From: a bacterium
GTDB taxonomy: Bacteria > CAIWAD01
Assembly: GCA_030685015.1 (NCBI GenBank)
Contig: JAUXWS010000028.1
Location: 1-64,000 of the forward strand
Reading direction: 5' to 3'
DNA: 64,000 nucleotides
Shown: positions 8,648 through 17,458 of the stretch, one piece after another
How the letters are laid out: every line of letters starts with the position of its first letter
How positions within the stretch are numbered: position 1 is the first letter of the stretch
Notes under the pieces: generated by a model
What the model saw: only the letters and a program-made list of their open reading frames with translations
Databases searched by the model: none
What the model was told of the DNA's origin: nothing
Position numbers and translations under genes: made by a program

Positions 8648-11281
8648 TCATCCCAAAGGCAACCAGCTGGTGATCTTCACCGCGATCAGATTGTCCCCGC
8701 CGATGGAGAGAGCGTGCAAGGGATCCGGTGTGCGGGCCGGGTCGTCGCGCGGGATGAAGCGGACGCGGTCCTGCTGCCAGACCAGGTGCAGGCTGCTTCC
8801 CAGACTCCAGTCCCAGCGCAGGACACAGGTGCTGCGCCAGGAGATGAACTCAGCATCGGGCTGCGGCACCGCCAGCTGGCCGCCTTCCTCGTTGATCAAC
8901 CACGCGCCGTTGCTGACCGGATCCAGCAGGCCGTGCGCCTTGTAGCGCTCGATGTGCTGGCTGCGCGCGCCGGCCGGGCGGCCGGGGTCGTTGAAGCGAA
9001 GACTGGCCATGAAGGGCTCGGCATAGATCTCCACGCGCAGCCTGGGACTGAAGGTGTATCGCAGGCGGGTGGACAACCGCGCCTCCCGGTAGTCCAGGCG
9101 AGAGAAAATGGCCAGATCATTATCCAGGCCAGTGTCGGTGGGAATCAGAGTGTCGATGTACTGCGCTGGGTTCCAGGAACGCGTGGCGGAGGGGTTGACG
9201 CGGATCTCCACGGCGGGAAGAGGCCGGAAACGGCCGAAGGCCCAGGCGTCCACCGCCAGGCGCCGATCCTCGCCCCAGGTGCAGGAGCCGCCGCCGGATA
9301 CGGCGTTGGGGCGTTGCAGATCGGGGCTGTTGGCGTTCAGGTTGACCGAATTCCAGCCCGGCACGCCCAGGACCACGCCGCCCCGGCTCTTGTCGTCGCT
9401 GTAGGTCGCCCGGCCGTGGGCCGCCTCGAGATTGATGGACCAGTAGTTGGTCAGCTGGCCCCAGACGCCGCTGCGCAACTCCGCCCCGGTGGGCAGCCCT
9501 CCGAAGTTCCACTCACCCTCCAGATTCTGCCAGGCCGACCAGCGGCGGAAGGGACCCTTGCCCTGGTTTTCCTGCCAGGTGAGACTGCCCCAGGTGGAGA
9601 TGTCGTCAGCGCTGGAAAGCTGTCCCAGGTCGTTCAACTCCAGGCCGGGCGATTCGGCGGCGGCGCCGGCCGACCAGCGCCAATGGCGGCCGCCGATACG
9701 CTTCAGCTCGAGGGCGCCCGTCCAGCCGGTCAGGGCGCGGCGCCCTGGATCGAGATGAACGTGCCCGGCATCCGGACGCTGGAGATAGTGGACGGGGGAG
9801 CGCTGCAGGGCCAGCATGGCGGCGCTGTCTCCCTCCACCCGGCTGAAGCCCACGTTGCCGACCAGGGAGTGGAGACCCGCCTCGTCGCGCAGATCCCAGT
9901 CCAGACCCCCGCTCAAGGCTTGCCGAGGCTGGCGGGCGGCCAGCCGGGCGTCGCCTTCGAAGTCACGGTGCAGACCCGTGAGCGTGAGGCCGGCCACGGC
10001 GCCCCGGCCGGGGAAGTCCTGCTGCACACGAAGGACGCCGCTGGATGTGCGCGGGGCCAGGCGCAGCGATCCTGTCCCGCCGCTGGCCTGATTGTGGATG
10101 CCGGCCCGCTCCACACCGGTCACCGCCGCCAGCGCGCCCACCGAGGTGCCGCCCGTCAGCCGCCCGGTCAGCTTGGCGGCGCCCAGGATGCGGCTGGCCG
10201 TGGGCAGGTCGACATGGGTAAGGGTGTCCGGCAGGGCCTGCGGACGGGGCGGGGCGCCGATGCGTCGAGAGTAGAAGTAGCGGGGACCCAGGCCCCGCAG
10301 CAGGCGGTCCCCCTCGATGAAGAAGGGCCGTCTCTCCTCGAAGAAGGTCTCGAAGGCCGTGAGGTTGATGTCGGCCGGGTCCGCCTCCACCTGCCCGAAG
10401 TCCGGGTTGAAGGTGGCGTCCAGGGTGAGGTTGGGACCCACGCCCATCTTGAGATCTCCGCCCAGGCGGCCGTCCAGCTCATGTTCGTCCAGGAAGGGGT
10501 CGTCAGGGTCGGGCCGGTGCGGCAGACTCAGCTCTCCCGCCACGTAGGGCAGCAACTCCAGTCGACGCGAAGGACGGATGCCGCGGATGCCGTGCAATTC
10601 GCCGAAGCGGCTGGCCCAGCCCGTCTCGGAGCGTGGCACCATGCACCAGTAGTCCTCGGCGTTGCGCTCCGGCGTCCACCGGTCGATCTGGAGCCCCCAC
10701 ACCTGCTCCTCGCCGGGATTGAAGCGCAGTTGGGTGAAGGGGATGCGCGCCTCCACCACCCAATGGTCGTCGTGCACGGTGGTGCGCACGTCCCAGACCG
10801 GATCCCAGGACAACACCTGATTCATCTCCGAGTCTTCCGGGTGAAGGAAGTCCACGCGTACCCCGGCCGCCGTCGTGCCGAAGGTCCAGGCCGTGCGACG
10901 GTCGTGATAGGTGTCCAGGGAGATGAAGAGGGCCTGGGTCTGCGCCATGTCGTCACGAGGACCCAGGCGGGTGCGCAGGCGTCCGGTGAGCGGGGTCCAC
11001 AGACGGGCGCCGATGTAGAGATTGCGCTCGTCATAGCAGAAGGCGACCTCGGACAGTTCGGCTCCGGGCTCACCTTCCACCGGATCCTTCTGGGTCAGGC
11101 CGCTCACCCAGGATGCGCTGCACCACGCCTCCTCGTCCAATATTCCGTCCAGATGGAGGCTGGCCTCCCCCAATGGCCAGGCCTGGGCCGTGCGCTGGGG
11201 GCCGGCCGCCTCGACGGCGAAAGGCAGGGTGTGGGTCAGGGCGACAACCAGCAGGGTACGGGCCGCTTGGGTGCGTGCCAT
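8648..11281 (-). CDS. DUF5916 outer-membrane protein with CBM9-like domain
   Basis: The product has about 877 residues. A signal peptide precedes a carbohydrate-binding family 9-like beta-sandwich (about residues 30-250; motifs LDGILDEEAW, RNLYIGARL, DTYHDRRTAW, WVVEARIPF). The remainder is DUF5916-type with many amphipathic strands (about 240-877), including FFEERRPFFIEG and YSRRIG, which are typical of that family. Family members are common in FCB bacteria; their substrate is unknown, and an outer-membrane barrel with a sugar-binding domain is the usual expectation. GGAGGA lies just before paired ATG codons at 11284 and 11281; I prefer 11281 for spacing. It is divergent from the metal-type operon. 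Confidence 0.8.
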   Translation of the reverse strand: MARTQAARTLLVVALTHTLPFAVEAAGPQRTAQAWPLGEASLHLDGILDEEAWCSASWVSGLTQKDPVEGEPGAELSEVAFCYDERNLYIGARLWTPLTGRLRTRLGPRDDMAQTQALFISLDTYHDRRTAWTFGTTAAGVRVDFLHPEDSEMNQVLSWDPVWDVRTTVHDDHWVVEARIPFTQLRFNPGEEQVWGLQIDRWTPERNAEDYWCMVPRSETGWASRFGELHGIRGIRPSRRLELLPYVAGELSLPHRPDPDDPFLDEHELDGRLGGDLKMGVGPNLTLDATFNPDFGQVEADPADINLTAFETFFEERRPFFIEGDRLLRGLGPRYFYSRRIGAPPRPQALPDTLTHVDLPTASRILGAAKLTGRLTGGTSVGALAAVTGVERAGIHNQASGGTGSLRLAPRTSSGVLRVQQDFPGRGAVAGLTLTGLHRDFEGDARLAARQPRQALSGGLDWDLRDEAGLHSLVGNVGFSRVEGDSAAMLALQRSPVHYLQRPDAGHVHLDPGRRALTGWTGALELKRIGGRHWRWSAGAAAESPGLELNDLGQLSSADDISTWGSLTWQENQGKGPFRRWSAWQNLEGEWNFGGLPTGAELRSGVWGQLTNYWSINLEAAHGRATYSDDKSRGGVVLGVPGWNSVNLNANSPDLQRPNAVSGGGSCTWGEDRRLAVDAWAFGRFRPLPAVEIRVNPSATRSWNPAQYIDTLIPTDTGLDNDLAIFSRLDYREARLSTRLRYTFSPRLRVEIYAEPFMASLRFNDPGRPAGARSQHIERYKAHGLLDPVSNGAWLINEEGGQLAVPQPDAEFISWRSTCVLRWDWSLGSSLHLVWQQDRVRFIPRDDPARTPDPLHALSIGGDNLIAVKITSWLPLG

Positions 11282-11400
11282 CATTCCTCCGGATCGGGGC
11301 GAACTCCAAGGGATCAATGCAAACGGTCCGCGGCCGCGGCAGAAAAGGAAAGGCGTCCAGACCAACGCAGTTCCATTTGGTTGCACGGCAATTTATGCCG

Positions 11401-11427
11401 AGGTGTCCGATGAAGGCTCGGACACCT
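11401..11427. promoter_or_regulatory. Perfect 10-bp inverted repeat upstream of receptor operon
   Basis: AGGTGTCCGA (11401-11410) and TCGGACACCT (11418-11427) form a perfect dyad with a 7-base spacer, about 38 bases before the ATG of the small exported protein and within the divergent promoter region shared with the DUF5916 gene. Position and symmetry suit an operator. It could also form an RNA hairpin in the 5' leader. It does not match a Fur or Zur consensus as I know them. Confidence 0.55.
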
Positions 11428-11465
11428 GTCAAAGCTTGGACCCATTTCCTTGCTAAGTTGGGGCC

Positions 11466-11822
11466 ATGATGACCGTCGCGTTCCGGCCCCTTTCCTGGTT
11501 GCTTCGGCCCACGCGCAACGCTCTATTGCGGCTGGGACTGCTGGCGCTCTATCTGCCCCTGGTCGCCACCCTGGACTTGCACCACAACCATGGGATCGAG
11601 CTGCCGCCGGATCACGCGGAGCTGAGAGCACTCCCCGCCTGCATGGATCCCTGCCCTGTCACGCTGTTCCAGCTGGCCCACGGCGACGAACACGTCACCC
11701 CACCCTTGATGCCGATGCTGGCCAGTCAGGGGGCGCCTGCCGCCACGACCTGGTCCGCCCCCTGGCTGCCGTCCCGCCGCGGCGTGGCCGTGCGCGGTCC
11801 ACCCCGATTCCTTCCCGTCTGA
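11466..11822 (+). CDS. Small His-containing exported protein, first gene of receptor operon
   Basis: The product has 118 residues with a basic N-terminus and one hydrophobic segment (about residues 17-36) that reads as a signal peptide or anchor. It is followed by DLHHNHG and further scattered His, Asp and Cys residues (CMDPC), then a Pro/Arg-rich tail. I do not recognise a family, but small His-rich exported proteins preceding TonB receptors are often linked to metal handling. The next genes are a His-rich lipoprotein and a TonB-dependent receptor, so a role in metal binding or sensing is inferred. There are two adjacent ATG codons at 11466 and 11469. Confidence 0.55.
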   Translation: MMTVAFRPLSWLLRPTRNALLRLGLLALYLPLVATLDLHHNHGIELPPDHAELRALPACMDPCPVTLFQLAHGDEHVTPPLMPMLASQGAPAATTWSAPWLPSRRGVAVRGPPRFLPV

Positions 11823-11902
11823 CAACCTGATCTCCGTGGCCCGGCCACGGCAAGTCGTCCGCCTGCCCACCCCGGCAGGCTTCATCCGATGGAGGGATCA
11901 CC

Positions 11903-12433
11903 ATGTCACGATATCTGCTATCCGGCGCCCTAGCGCTGGGCTTGGCCCTGGCCTTCTCGGCCTGCGACCATGACAACGACAATGACGGGCACGCGCGCCA
12001 CCTGGAGGCGGTGGGTGTGGCCCTGGTGATGGGCGCGGACACCCTGGTAATGGCCGCCTCGGCGGATCCCCTGGACGTGGAGGGGGAACTGCAAGTCCAT
12101 GAAGGAGAGAGTCTGGGTCCGATCCTCGTGCATTTCCTGGACGAGTCAGGGCATTGGTTCAGGCCCGAGGCCGATCCGGAGGGCGATCACAGCCTGGAGA
12201 TCCTGCACAACCCGTCGATCCTGGAAGTGACCGTGGACCAGGCGCAGTGGTCCTTCATCCTGACGGGCGTCTCCGCCGGGGGGGCGGAGATCGTGGTGCG
12301 CATCCTGCACGAGGGCCACGCGGACTACGTCTCGCCCAACCTGCCGGTTCACGTGGAGCCCGCGGCCGGGAGCCTTGGCCACCAGCACCATGGCGCCTCC
12401 TCCCAGATTTCCTTGACGGTGACCCAGCCATGA
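11903..12433 (+). CDS. His-rich lipoprotein, putative metal-binding
   Basis: The product has 176 residues with a lipoprotein signal peptide ending in the lipobox FSAC. Straight after the Cys comes DHDNDNDGHARH, and near the C-terminus there is HVEPAAGSLGHQHHGASS; both are acidic/His clusters that could bind divalent metals. The middle is beta-rich and contains SLEILHN. A strong ribosome binding site (GGAGGG) precedes the ATG. The receptor gene starts inside its stop codon (ATGA overlap), so the lipoprotein is probably the periplasmic or surface partner of that receptor. The substrate is inferred, not shown. Confidence 0.7.
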   Translation: MSRYLLSGALALGLALAFSACDHDNDNDGHARHLEAVGVALVMGADTLVMAASADPLDVEGELQVHEGESLGPILVHFLDESGHWFRPEADPEGDHSLEILHNPSILEVTVDQAQWSFILTGVSAGGAEIVVRILHEGHADYVSPNLPVHVEPAAGSLGHQHHGASSQISLTVTQP

Positions 12434-14703
12434 GCTTGTTCCACAGCGTCCAGGCGGGATCCCTCCGGGGGTTCCGCCAGGGCCTGGGCTTGGCCTTCCT
12501 GACCCTGGCCACGGCGCTCCGCGCCCTGGCCGGGCCGGACTGCGCCGTCCTCCAGGGCCGGGTGCTGGATGCCCGCGACGGCCAGCCCCTGCCCCTCAGC
12601 CATGTCTTCCTGCTGGAACTGGGGCGCGGAACCGCAACCGATGCCCAGGGCACCTTCACGTTCCGCCATGTGCCTTACGGCGGGCATCGCGTGCGCGTGA
12701 CCCACCTGGGGCACCGCGACCACGTGCAGGACCTGCGGCTGGAAGGCTGCGATTCCCTTCGCCTGACCATCCGGCTGGAGCCGCGCGCCCTCGCCCTGGC
12801 GGAGATCCGGGTGTCGGGCGAGGCGGAGCGGCTGGAGCAACTCCACGACCCCGCCCTGATGCTGCGCACGGCGGAGCTTCAACGGGAGTTGGGCTCGACC
12901 CTGGCCGAGACCCTGGACGAGCAGACCGGCATCGCCACGCGCAGCATGGGTCCCGCCCCGGCCCGGCCCGTCCTGCGCGGCCACTCCGGGGATCGGCTGC
13001 TGTTGCTGGAGGATGGCGCCGGCACCGGGGACTTGTCCGCCACCAGCGCGGATCATGCCGTGGCCATGGAACCGCTGGTGGCCAGGCAAGTGGTGTGGAT
13101 CCGTGGCGCCGAGACCCTGCTGTTCAGCTCCGGCGCGGCGGGCGGCGTGCTGGATGTGGAGCGCGGCTTGCTTCCCGGCGAACTGCCCGTCAAGCCGGAG
13201 GGCACGGTCGCCCTGGTGGCGGAGACAGCCTCCGGTTCCCTGGGATCCTCCGCCCGCCTGGACGGATCCTGGCACCAGATGGGCTGGATGGCGGGGGGGT
13301 CCTGGCGCCAGGCAGGAGACCTGCGCACGCCGGCCGGGCGCCTGGGCAACTCGGGGCTGGGGACCGGCAGTCTCAGCACGGGGATCGCCCATGTGGGCGA
13401 CCGGCGGCGGGTGGGGGTGGGCGCCACTCTCTATGAGAGCGCCTACGGCATTCCCGGCGGCTTCGTGGGCGGGCATCCCGAGGGCGTGGACATCGAGCTG
13501 GCCCGGCGCAACCTTCATGTGGAGGCGGACCTGCGACCCGCCCGGGGCCTCCGGCACGTGAAGCTGGCGGGCACCTTCTCCCACTACGAGCACGCGGAGT
13601 TCGAGAGCAGCGGCCTGCTGGGCGTCTCCTTCGACGTGCTGTCGGCGGAGACAGGCCTGGAGCTTGGCCTCCCCGCCTGGGGAAGCTTCCGCCAGGGGCA
13701 GCTCCGCCTGGCCGCCCATTGGCGCAACTTCGCCACGGGCGGCTTGAGCCATGCCCCGGACACGGACGAGCGACAGCTTTCCCTGGCCTGGCTGGAGCAC
13801 GCGCTGCTGCCCGGAGGCTGGCACCTGCAGGGCGCTCTGCGCGGGGAAAGCCGCCGCCTGGCTCCGGACCGGGAGCGGATGAGCCTGGTCGTCGGGCACA
13901 TTCGCGAGCGCAGCTTCCACGGCTTGAGCGCCGCCCTGCAGGTGGACGCTCCGGAGCTGTCCTGGGGGACCTGGCGTCTGCAACCCGGCGGCAGCCTGCT
14001 GCGCACCTGGCGGCCGCCCACCGTCGAGGAGCTGTTCAGTGGCGGCCCCCATCTGGCCGCCTATTCCTACGAGATCGGCAACCCGGAGCTGGGCGCGGAG
14101 CGGGGCTGGCTGCTGGAGGCCGGCGCGAAGGCGCGGTGGTCCGGCCTCACCCTCCACCTGCGTGGCTTCCACCAGGAGTTCCAGGACTACGTCTTTCCCA
14201 GCTTCACCGGCCGCCTGAGCCCGCGGCGCGCCGACCTCTTCGAGTATCGCACGGTGGGCCGCGACGCCCGGCATTCGGGCCTGGAACTGGATGCCGCCTG
14301 GCACGACCCGCGGTGGCGCGCCCAGCTGGGTGCCTCCCTGGTGAGGGCCCGGCTGGCCAAAGGCGGACCCCTGCCCGCCGTGCCCCCCGCCACCGCGCGG
14401 CTGCAGGCCGTCCGCATCTGGCGGGCCTGGGAGGCGGGCGTCCAGCTGAGCGGCGCCCTGGCGCAGGACCAGGTCTACCGGGCGGAGGATCCGGAGGCGC
14501 TGCCGGAGGCCCGCACGGCGGGATGGCTGCGCCTGGACTTGTTGACGGGTTGGCGAGGCGTGCTGGGTGGACGCCTGCATCAAATGGATGTGAGAGTGGA
14601 CAATGCCCTGGACCAGGAGTACCGCAACCACTTGAGCAGACTACGCGGCATCATGCCCGAGGCGGGGCGCAGCGCCAGGCTGGTGTGGCGCATGTGGTTC
14701 TGA
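12430..14703 (+). CDS. TonB-dependent receptor, probable metal or metal-chelate uptake
   Basis: The product has 757 residues: a signal peptide, a carboxypeptidase-regulatory-like/CNA-type domain (about residues 40-115; LQGRVLDARDGQPL), a plug domain (LAETLDEQTGIATRSMG, RPVLRGHSGDRLLLLEDGAG) and a 22-strand-type barrel ending in Trp-Phe. The ATG at 12430 overlaps the preceding TGA and replaces an apparent longer frame opening at 12154, which merely runs antiparallel through the lipoprotein gene. The plug has His/Asp-rich text (TSADHAVAMEPLVARQVVW) resembling zinc/copper receptors, and two His-rich exported proteins precede it. A substrate cannot be assigned firmly. Confidence 0.85.
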   Translation: MSLFHSVQAGSLRGFRQGLGLAFLTLATALRALAGPDCAVLQGRVLDARDGQPLPLSHVFLLELGRGTATDAQGTFTFRHVPYGGHRVRVTHLGHRDHVQDLRLEGCDSLRLTIRLEPRALALAEIRVSGEAERLEQLHDPALMLRTAELQRELGSTLAETLDEQTGIATRSMGPAPARPVLRGHSGDRLLLLEDGAGTGDLSATSADHAVAMEPLVARQVVWIRGAETLLFSSGAAGGVLDVERGLLPGELPVKPEGTVALVAETASGSLGSSARLDGSWHQMGWMAGGSWRQAGDLRTPAGRLGNSGLGTGSLSTGIAHVGDRRRVGVGATLYESAYGIPGGFVGGHPEGVDIELARRNLHVEADLRPARGLRHVKLAGTFSHYEHAEFESSGLLGVSFDVLSAETGLELGLPAWGSFRQGQLRLAAHWRNFATGGLSHAPDTDERQLSLAWLEHALLPGGWHLQGALRGESRRLAPDRERMSLVVGHIRERSFHGLSAALQVDAPELSWGTWRLQPGGSLLRTWRPPTVEELFSGGPHLAAYSYEIGNPELGAERGWLLEAGAKARWSGLTLHLRGFHQEFQDYVFPSFTGRLSPRRADLFEYRTVGRDARHSGLELDAAWHDPRWRAQLGASLVRARLAKGGPLPAVPPATARLQAVRIWRAWEAGVQLSGALAQDQVYRAEDPEALPEARTAGWLRLDLLTGWRGVLGGRLHQMDVRVDNALDQEYRNHLSRLRGIMPEAGRSARLVWRMWF

Positions 14704-14789
14704 TCAGCCGGGCCAGCAGCCTGTCGGACGTGGCCACTTGGCGGTCTTCATCGCCCCACTCGGTCCGGATTTTCCGCAAGTTTCTTGAA

Positions 14790-16335
14790 CCCGGATTCTG
14801 CAGTTGGCGGTCAGGTGTGACACATCAGCATGCTGCAGTTGGCTCCAGCAGGGGGATGGGCAACTGCTCTGCAATTGGGACTTGCTGTGAAAGCCGTGCC
14901 AGAGCGGCTTGAAAGCCTGTCCACCAAGTGTCGGTTGCGGAATAGCGCAGCAACCTCTTTCGTCCCGAGCGTCCGAGCGAGGTGGCGCAGACGAAGAAGC
15001 GAAAGCGAAGTGTCTCAAGCACATGGCGCTTTCCTTCCTCCGTGGGCCGCGATGCCGGACGCAAGCCAATCCGGTCCTGGAAGTGCTGGATAAGGTTGTG
15101 CAACAGCATCAGCGTGCGCAGCACGCACTCCGTGGCGCGAAAGGACTCCAGGCAAAAGCCTTCCAGGCCACAGCCGCGCTTGAGTTCCTTGATGCGATTC
15201 TCGAACTCCCCACGGGCATTGTAGGTGCGGTAGACCGTCACCGCATCCATCTGGTCCTCGGACAGACTCGTCACGATGGCCTGGAACAGGTAGCCCTTCA
15301 GTTCGAACAAGCGCCGTCCATGCGCCGGCGTTGCCTTCTTGGCCTCCTCCTGGCGGATCACCACCAACCGCCGCGCCTGCTTCCATCCCAGCAACGTGAC
15401 CTGTGTTTCGGCCACCTCGATCCCCGGCGCCACCTGCTGCCAGGTTTCGATGTTGATCGCTGCCCGTTTCACTTGCTTGGTCATCCGCGCCTTGATCAGA
15501 TAGGGCAGGAGGAGCGTCTCCAGGAACGTCAGGAGCACGTCGGCGAAAAAGCCGCTGTCCGCCCGCACCCGGGCAATGGTCGCGCGCCCCTCTGCCAAGG
15601 CCAGGCACTCCGTGACAAAGCCCACAGCATGATTGCCCGCGGCGGCGTTGCCCGCCCGCAGCCATCCATGCAGCAGCCAGCGGCATTCTGCCAGGCCTGC
15701 CAACAGCGGATGGTGCGATCCCCGCCCTGGGCGACGTGGGTTGTAGCCCCGCGCCACGCCCTCCTGAGTGCCCCAGCGCTCCAGCACCGTGCTATCAAGG
15801 TCCAGCGTGTAGCCCTCCTCACGTGCGGGCAGCAGGCCCAGACCCCACCGGGTCAGCGTGCCGAAGACATCCTCGCCCTGCTGGCGAGTGAAACTCTGGA
15901 AAAATCGGGCATAGGTCGTCGGGGCGCAGAAGCGCTTGACCCCGAACATCGCCCGCAGGGGCTGGTCCGTCCGCAGCCGCTCCAGGTGAAGAAAGCGGCT
16001 GGCCCCCGTCAATACCCCGGCCAGGAAGCCGACTAGGTGATCCGCGACGGGCAGGGCATTGGGGCTGGTCCGCTGGAACCCGCCCAGGGCGTGCTCGACC
16101 ACCCGCCGAAACCCGATCGCTTCGCAAAACGACGCGAACACTGCTAGCCCTCCCCAGGCGGTTAGAGGCTTCGAACTCAGTCCAAGCACGAGCTCTTGAC
16201 CACCCATTGCCCTAAGTTTCGTCTGCACCGTCTGGTCCCTCCGTTGATGTTACCTGTTGGCTTCGAACACCCAGGTAATCAACAAGATCAGACGGTGCTT
16301 TCCTCTTCACTGGCTGGGCAATTGCAGAATCCGGG
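14790..16335 (-). mobile_element. Complete IS1380-family insertion sequence
   Basis: This 1546-bp element has 17-18 bp imperfect terminal inverted repeats: CCCGGATTCTGCAGTTGG at the left and the complement of CCCGGATTCTGCAATTGC at the right. It is flanked by the direct duplication TTGAA (14785-14789 and 16336-16340). It carries a single full-length transposase gene on the minus strand. All structural parts are intact, so it is likely a recent and possibly still active insertion. Confidence 0.93.
14825..16228 (-). CDS. IS1380-family DDE transposase
   Basis: The product has 467 residues, a normal length for the IS1380 family. The catalytic triad is readable as Asp in YTLDLDSTV, Asp in RVRADSGFF and Glu in GEFENRIKELK; the last is the typical family motif around the catalytic Glu. 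A conserved C-terminal stretch (LMLLHNLIQHF) follows. The N-terminal region (residues 1-120) is the DNA-binding part. The gene fills most of the IS between its inverted repeats, with no frameshift or stop. Transcription runs from the right end of the element. Confidence 0.95.
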   Translation of the reverse strand: MQTKLRAMGGQELVLGLSSKPLTAWGGLAVFASFCEAIGFRRVVEHALGGFQRTSPNALPVADHLVGFLAGVLTGASRFLHLERLRTDQPLRAMFGVKRFCAPTTYARFFQSFTRQQGEDVFGTLTRWGLGLLPAREEGYTLDLDSTVLERWGTQEGVARGYNPRRPGRGSHHPLLAGLAECRWLLHGWLRAGNAAAGNHAVGFVTECLALAEGRATIARVRADSGFFADVLLTFLETLLLPYLIKARMTKQVKRAAINIETWQQVAPGIEVAETQVTLLGWKQARRLVVIRQEEAKKATPAHGRRLFELKGYLFQAIVTSLSEDQMDAVTVYRTYNARGEFENRIKELKRGCGLEGFCLESFRATECVLRTLMLLHNLIQHFQDRIGLRPASRPTEEGKRHVLETLRFRFFVCATSLGRSGRKRLLRYSATDTWWTGFQAALARLSQQVPIAEQLPIPLLEPTAAC

Positions 16336-16428
16336 TTGAACAGACCACCAGTATGCCCTGCGAAACTTCCGAAAAACCGGCCTCGATTTGGGCGCGAATC
16401 CCATCCAAGGCCCAAACCCGACAGGCTG

Positions 16429-16845
16429 CTAGTGCTCGTCCTGGAGGAAGTAGAGCAGGGGCAGGAGCAGGAAAGGCAAGACCGCCAGGGCCACAGGGCT
16501 GCGCAACAGACCCAGCCAGCCTCCCCCGGCGAGCAGACCCAGGCCGCTGCGCCACGAGACCTCCGGCAGGGCCGGGTGAAGGTGCCCGCCCACCTGCGCC
16601 AGCAGGTCCACCGGCCCCGTGAGCAGCCACCCCATGGCCAGCGCCAGGAAAGCGACGGCCAAGGCGCTGGCCACCACGGCCGGACGAAGACGGAAACGCG
16701 GCTCGGGGACGGGCAGGGCCGCCACCTGGGCCAGAATGGCTTGGCGCAGGTGGGATGGCGGTGTCTCCCTGGAAGCGGGACCGAGGCGCCGCCGGAGGAA
16801 GTCCTCGAAGGGATCAGCGCCAGAGCGCTGCTTCGTCGTGTTCAT
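16429..16845 (-). CDS. Membrane protein downstream of ECF sigma, putative anti-sigma factor
   Basis: The product has 138 residues. A short cytoplasmic N-terminal region contains TPPSHLRQAILAQV, similar in placement to the region that precedes the membrane helix in anti-sigma factors. Two or three hydrophobic segments follow (about 57-80, 98-115 and 117-135). No His-x3-Cys-x2-Cys zinc motif is present. Its ATG overlaps the sigma-gene stop (ATGA), the classic arrangement for a sigma/anti-sigma pair, which is the main reason for the call. The TAG stop lies partly in repeat R2, so the original C-terminus may have been cut by insertion of that element. Confidence 0.6.
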   Translation of the reverse strand: MNTTKQRSGADPFEDFLRRRLGPASRETPPSHLRQAILAQVAALPVPEPRFRLRPAVVASALAVAFLALAMGWLLTGPVDLLAQVGGHLHPALPEVSWRSGLGLLAGGGWLGLLRSPVALAVLPFLLLPLLYFLQDEH

Positions 16846-17396
16846 GATCGATACTCCCGGGCCGGCGCCAGGTCGGCCACCCTTTGTCCGGACTCGTGGT
16901 GCGATGCCTCCCAGCCGGCCCTCATCGTCTCGCGGGCCCGATGCAGGGCCACCCGCACGGCGCCTGGCCGCATGCCCATCGCCTCGGCCACCTCCTCGCA
17001 GGACAGTTCCTGCGTGTAGAAGAGGTGGACGATGGTCCGCTCGCGCGGCTTGAGCAGCCCCAGCAAGTAGGCCACGGCGTCGCGCCGCTCCAGGTCGGCC
17101 CCCGCGCCGCGGTCGGGGGCGGCCAGCGTGTCGAGGGCCTCGCTCTCGTCCGCCGGCAGGCGACGCTCCCGCGCCAGGATCTCCCGGCAGCAGCGCACGG
17201 CGATGCGCCAGATCCAGGTGGAGGGCTTGGCTTCGCCGCGAAAGGAGGGCAAGGCCCGCCAGACACGAATGAAACACTCCTGGTGGGCGTCCTGGGCCAG
17301 CTCCCGGCTCCCGGTCATGCGCAGGCAGAGGGTCCAGACCATGTCCTCGTGGGCGGCCAGCAGGCTTGCGAAGTCCTGAGTATGAAGTTCATCCAC
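16842..17396 (-). CDS. ECF-type RNA polymerase sigma factor
   Basis: The product has 184 residues. Sigma region 2 is at about residues 10-80, with HEDMVWTLCLRMTGSRELAQDAHQECF followed by VWRALPSFRGEAKPSTWIWRIA, and region 4 is at about 105-165, with LKPRERTIVHLFYTQELSCEEVAEAMGM and the helix-turn-helix GAVRVALHRARETMR. There is no region 3, as expected for ECF sigma factors. It is co-transcribed with the membrane protein downstream and divergent from the membrane protein at 17557. The palindromic region in between is a candidate autoregulated promoter. Confidence 0.92.
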   Translation of the reverse strand: MDELHTQDFASLLAAHEDMVWTLCLRMTGSRELAQDAHQECFIRVWRALPSFRGEAKPSTWIWRIAVRCCREILARERRLPADESEALDTLAAPDRGAGADLERRDAVAYLLGLLKPRERTIVHLFYTQELSCEEVAEAMGMRPGAVRVALHRARETMRAGWEASHHESGQRVADLAPAREYRS

Positions 17397-17458
17397 GCCT
17401 GACGCGCCCTTCCTTCCCTGTTCCGCCGTGCATGGGATAAGAGGAGGCGGAGGGACCG

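Larger units (their letters stand above)
14715..16430 (-). repeat. MITE-like element copy R2, interrupted by IS1380-type insertion
   Basis: The outer parts, 14715-14789 and 16336-16430, together equal the inverted copy of R1 (bases 1-165), with nine differences by hand alignment. The terminal AGCAGCCTGTCGG and its complement are both present. The pentamer TTGAA occurs once at the matching place in R1 but on both sides of the insertion here, so the IS entered this copy and duplicated the pentamer. The right end supplies two bases of the TAG stop codon of the gene at 16429-16845. Confidence 0.9.

Noticed and set aside
8582-11413. 943-residue plus-strand frame opposite the DUF5916 gene
   Set aside because: It is an antisense shadow; the minus strand shows a signal peptide, CBM9-like and DUF5916 motifs and a ribosome binding site, the plus strand none.
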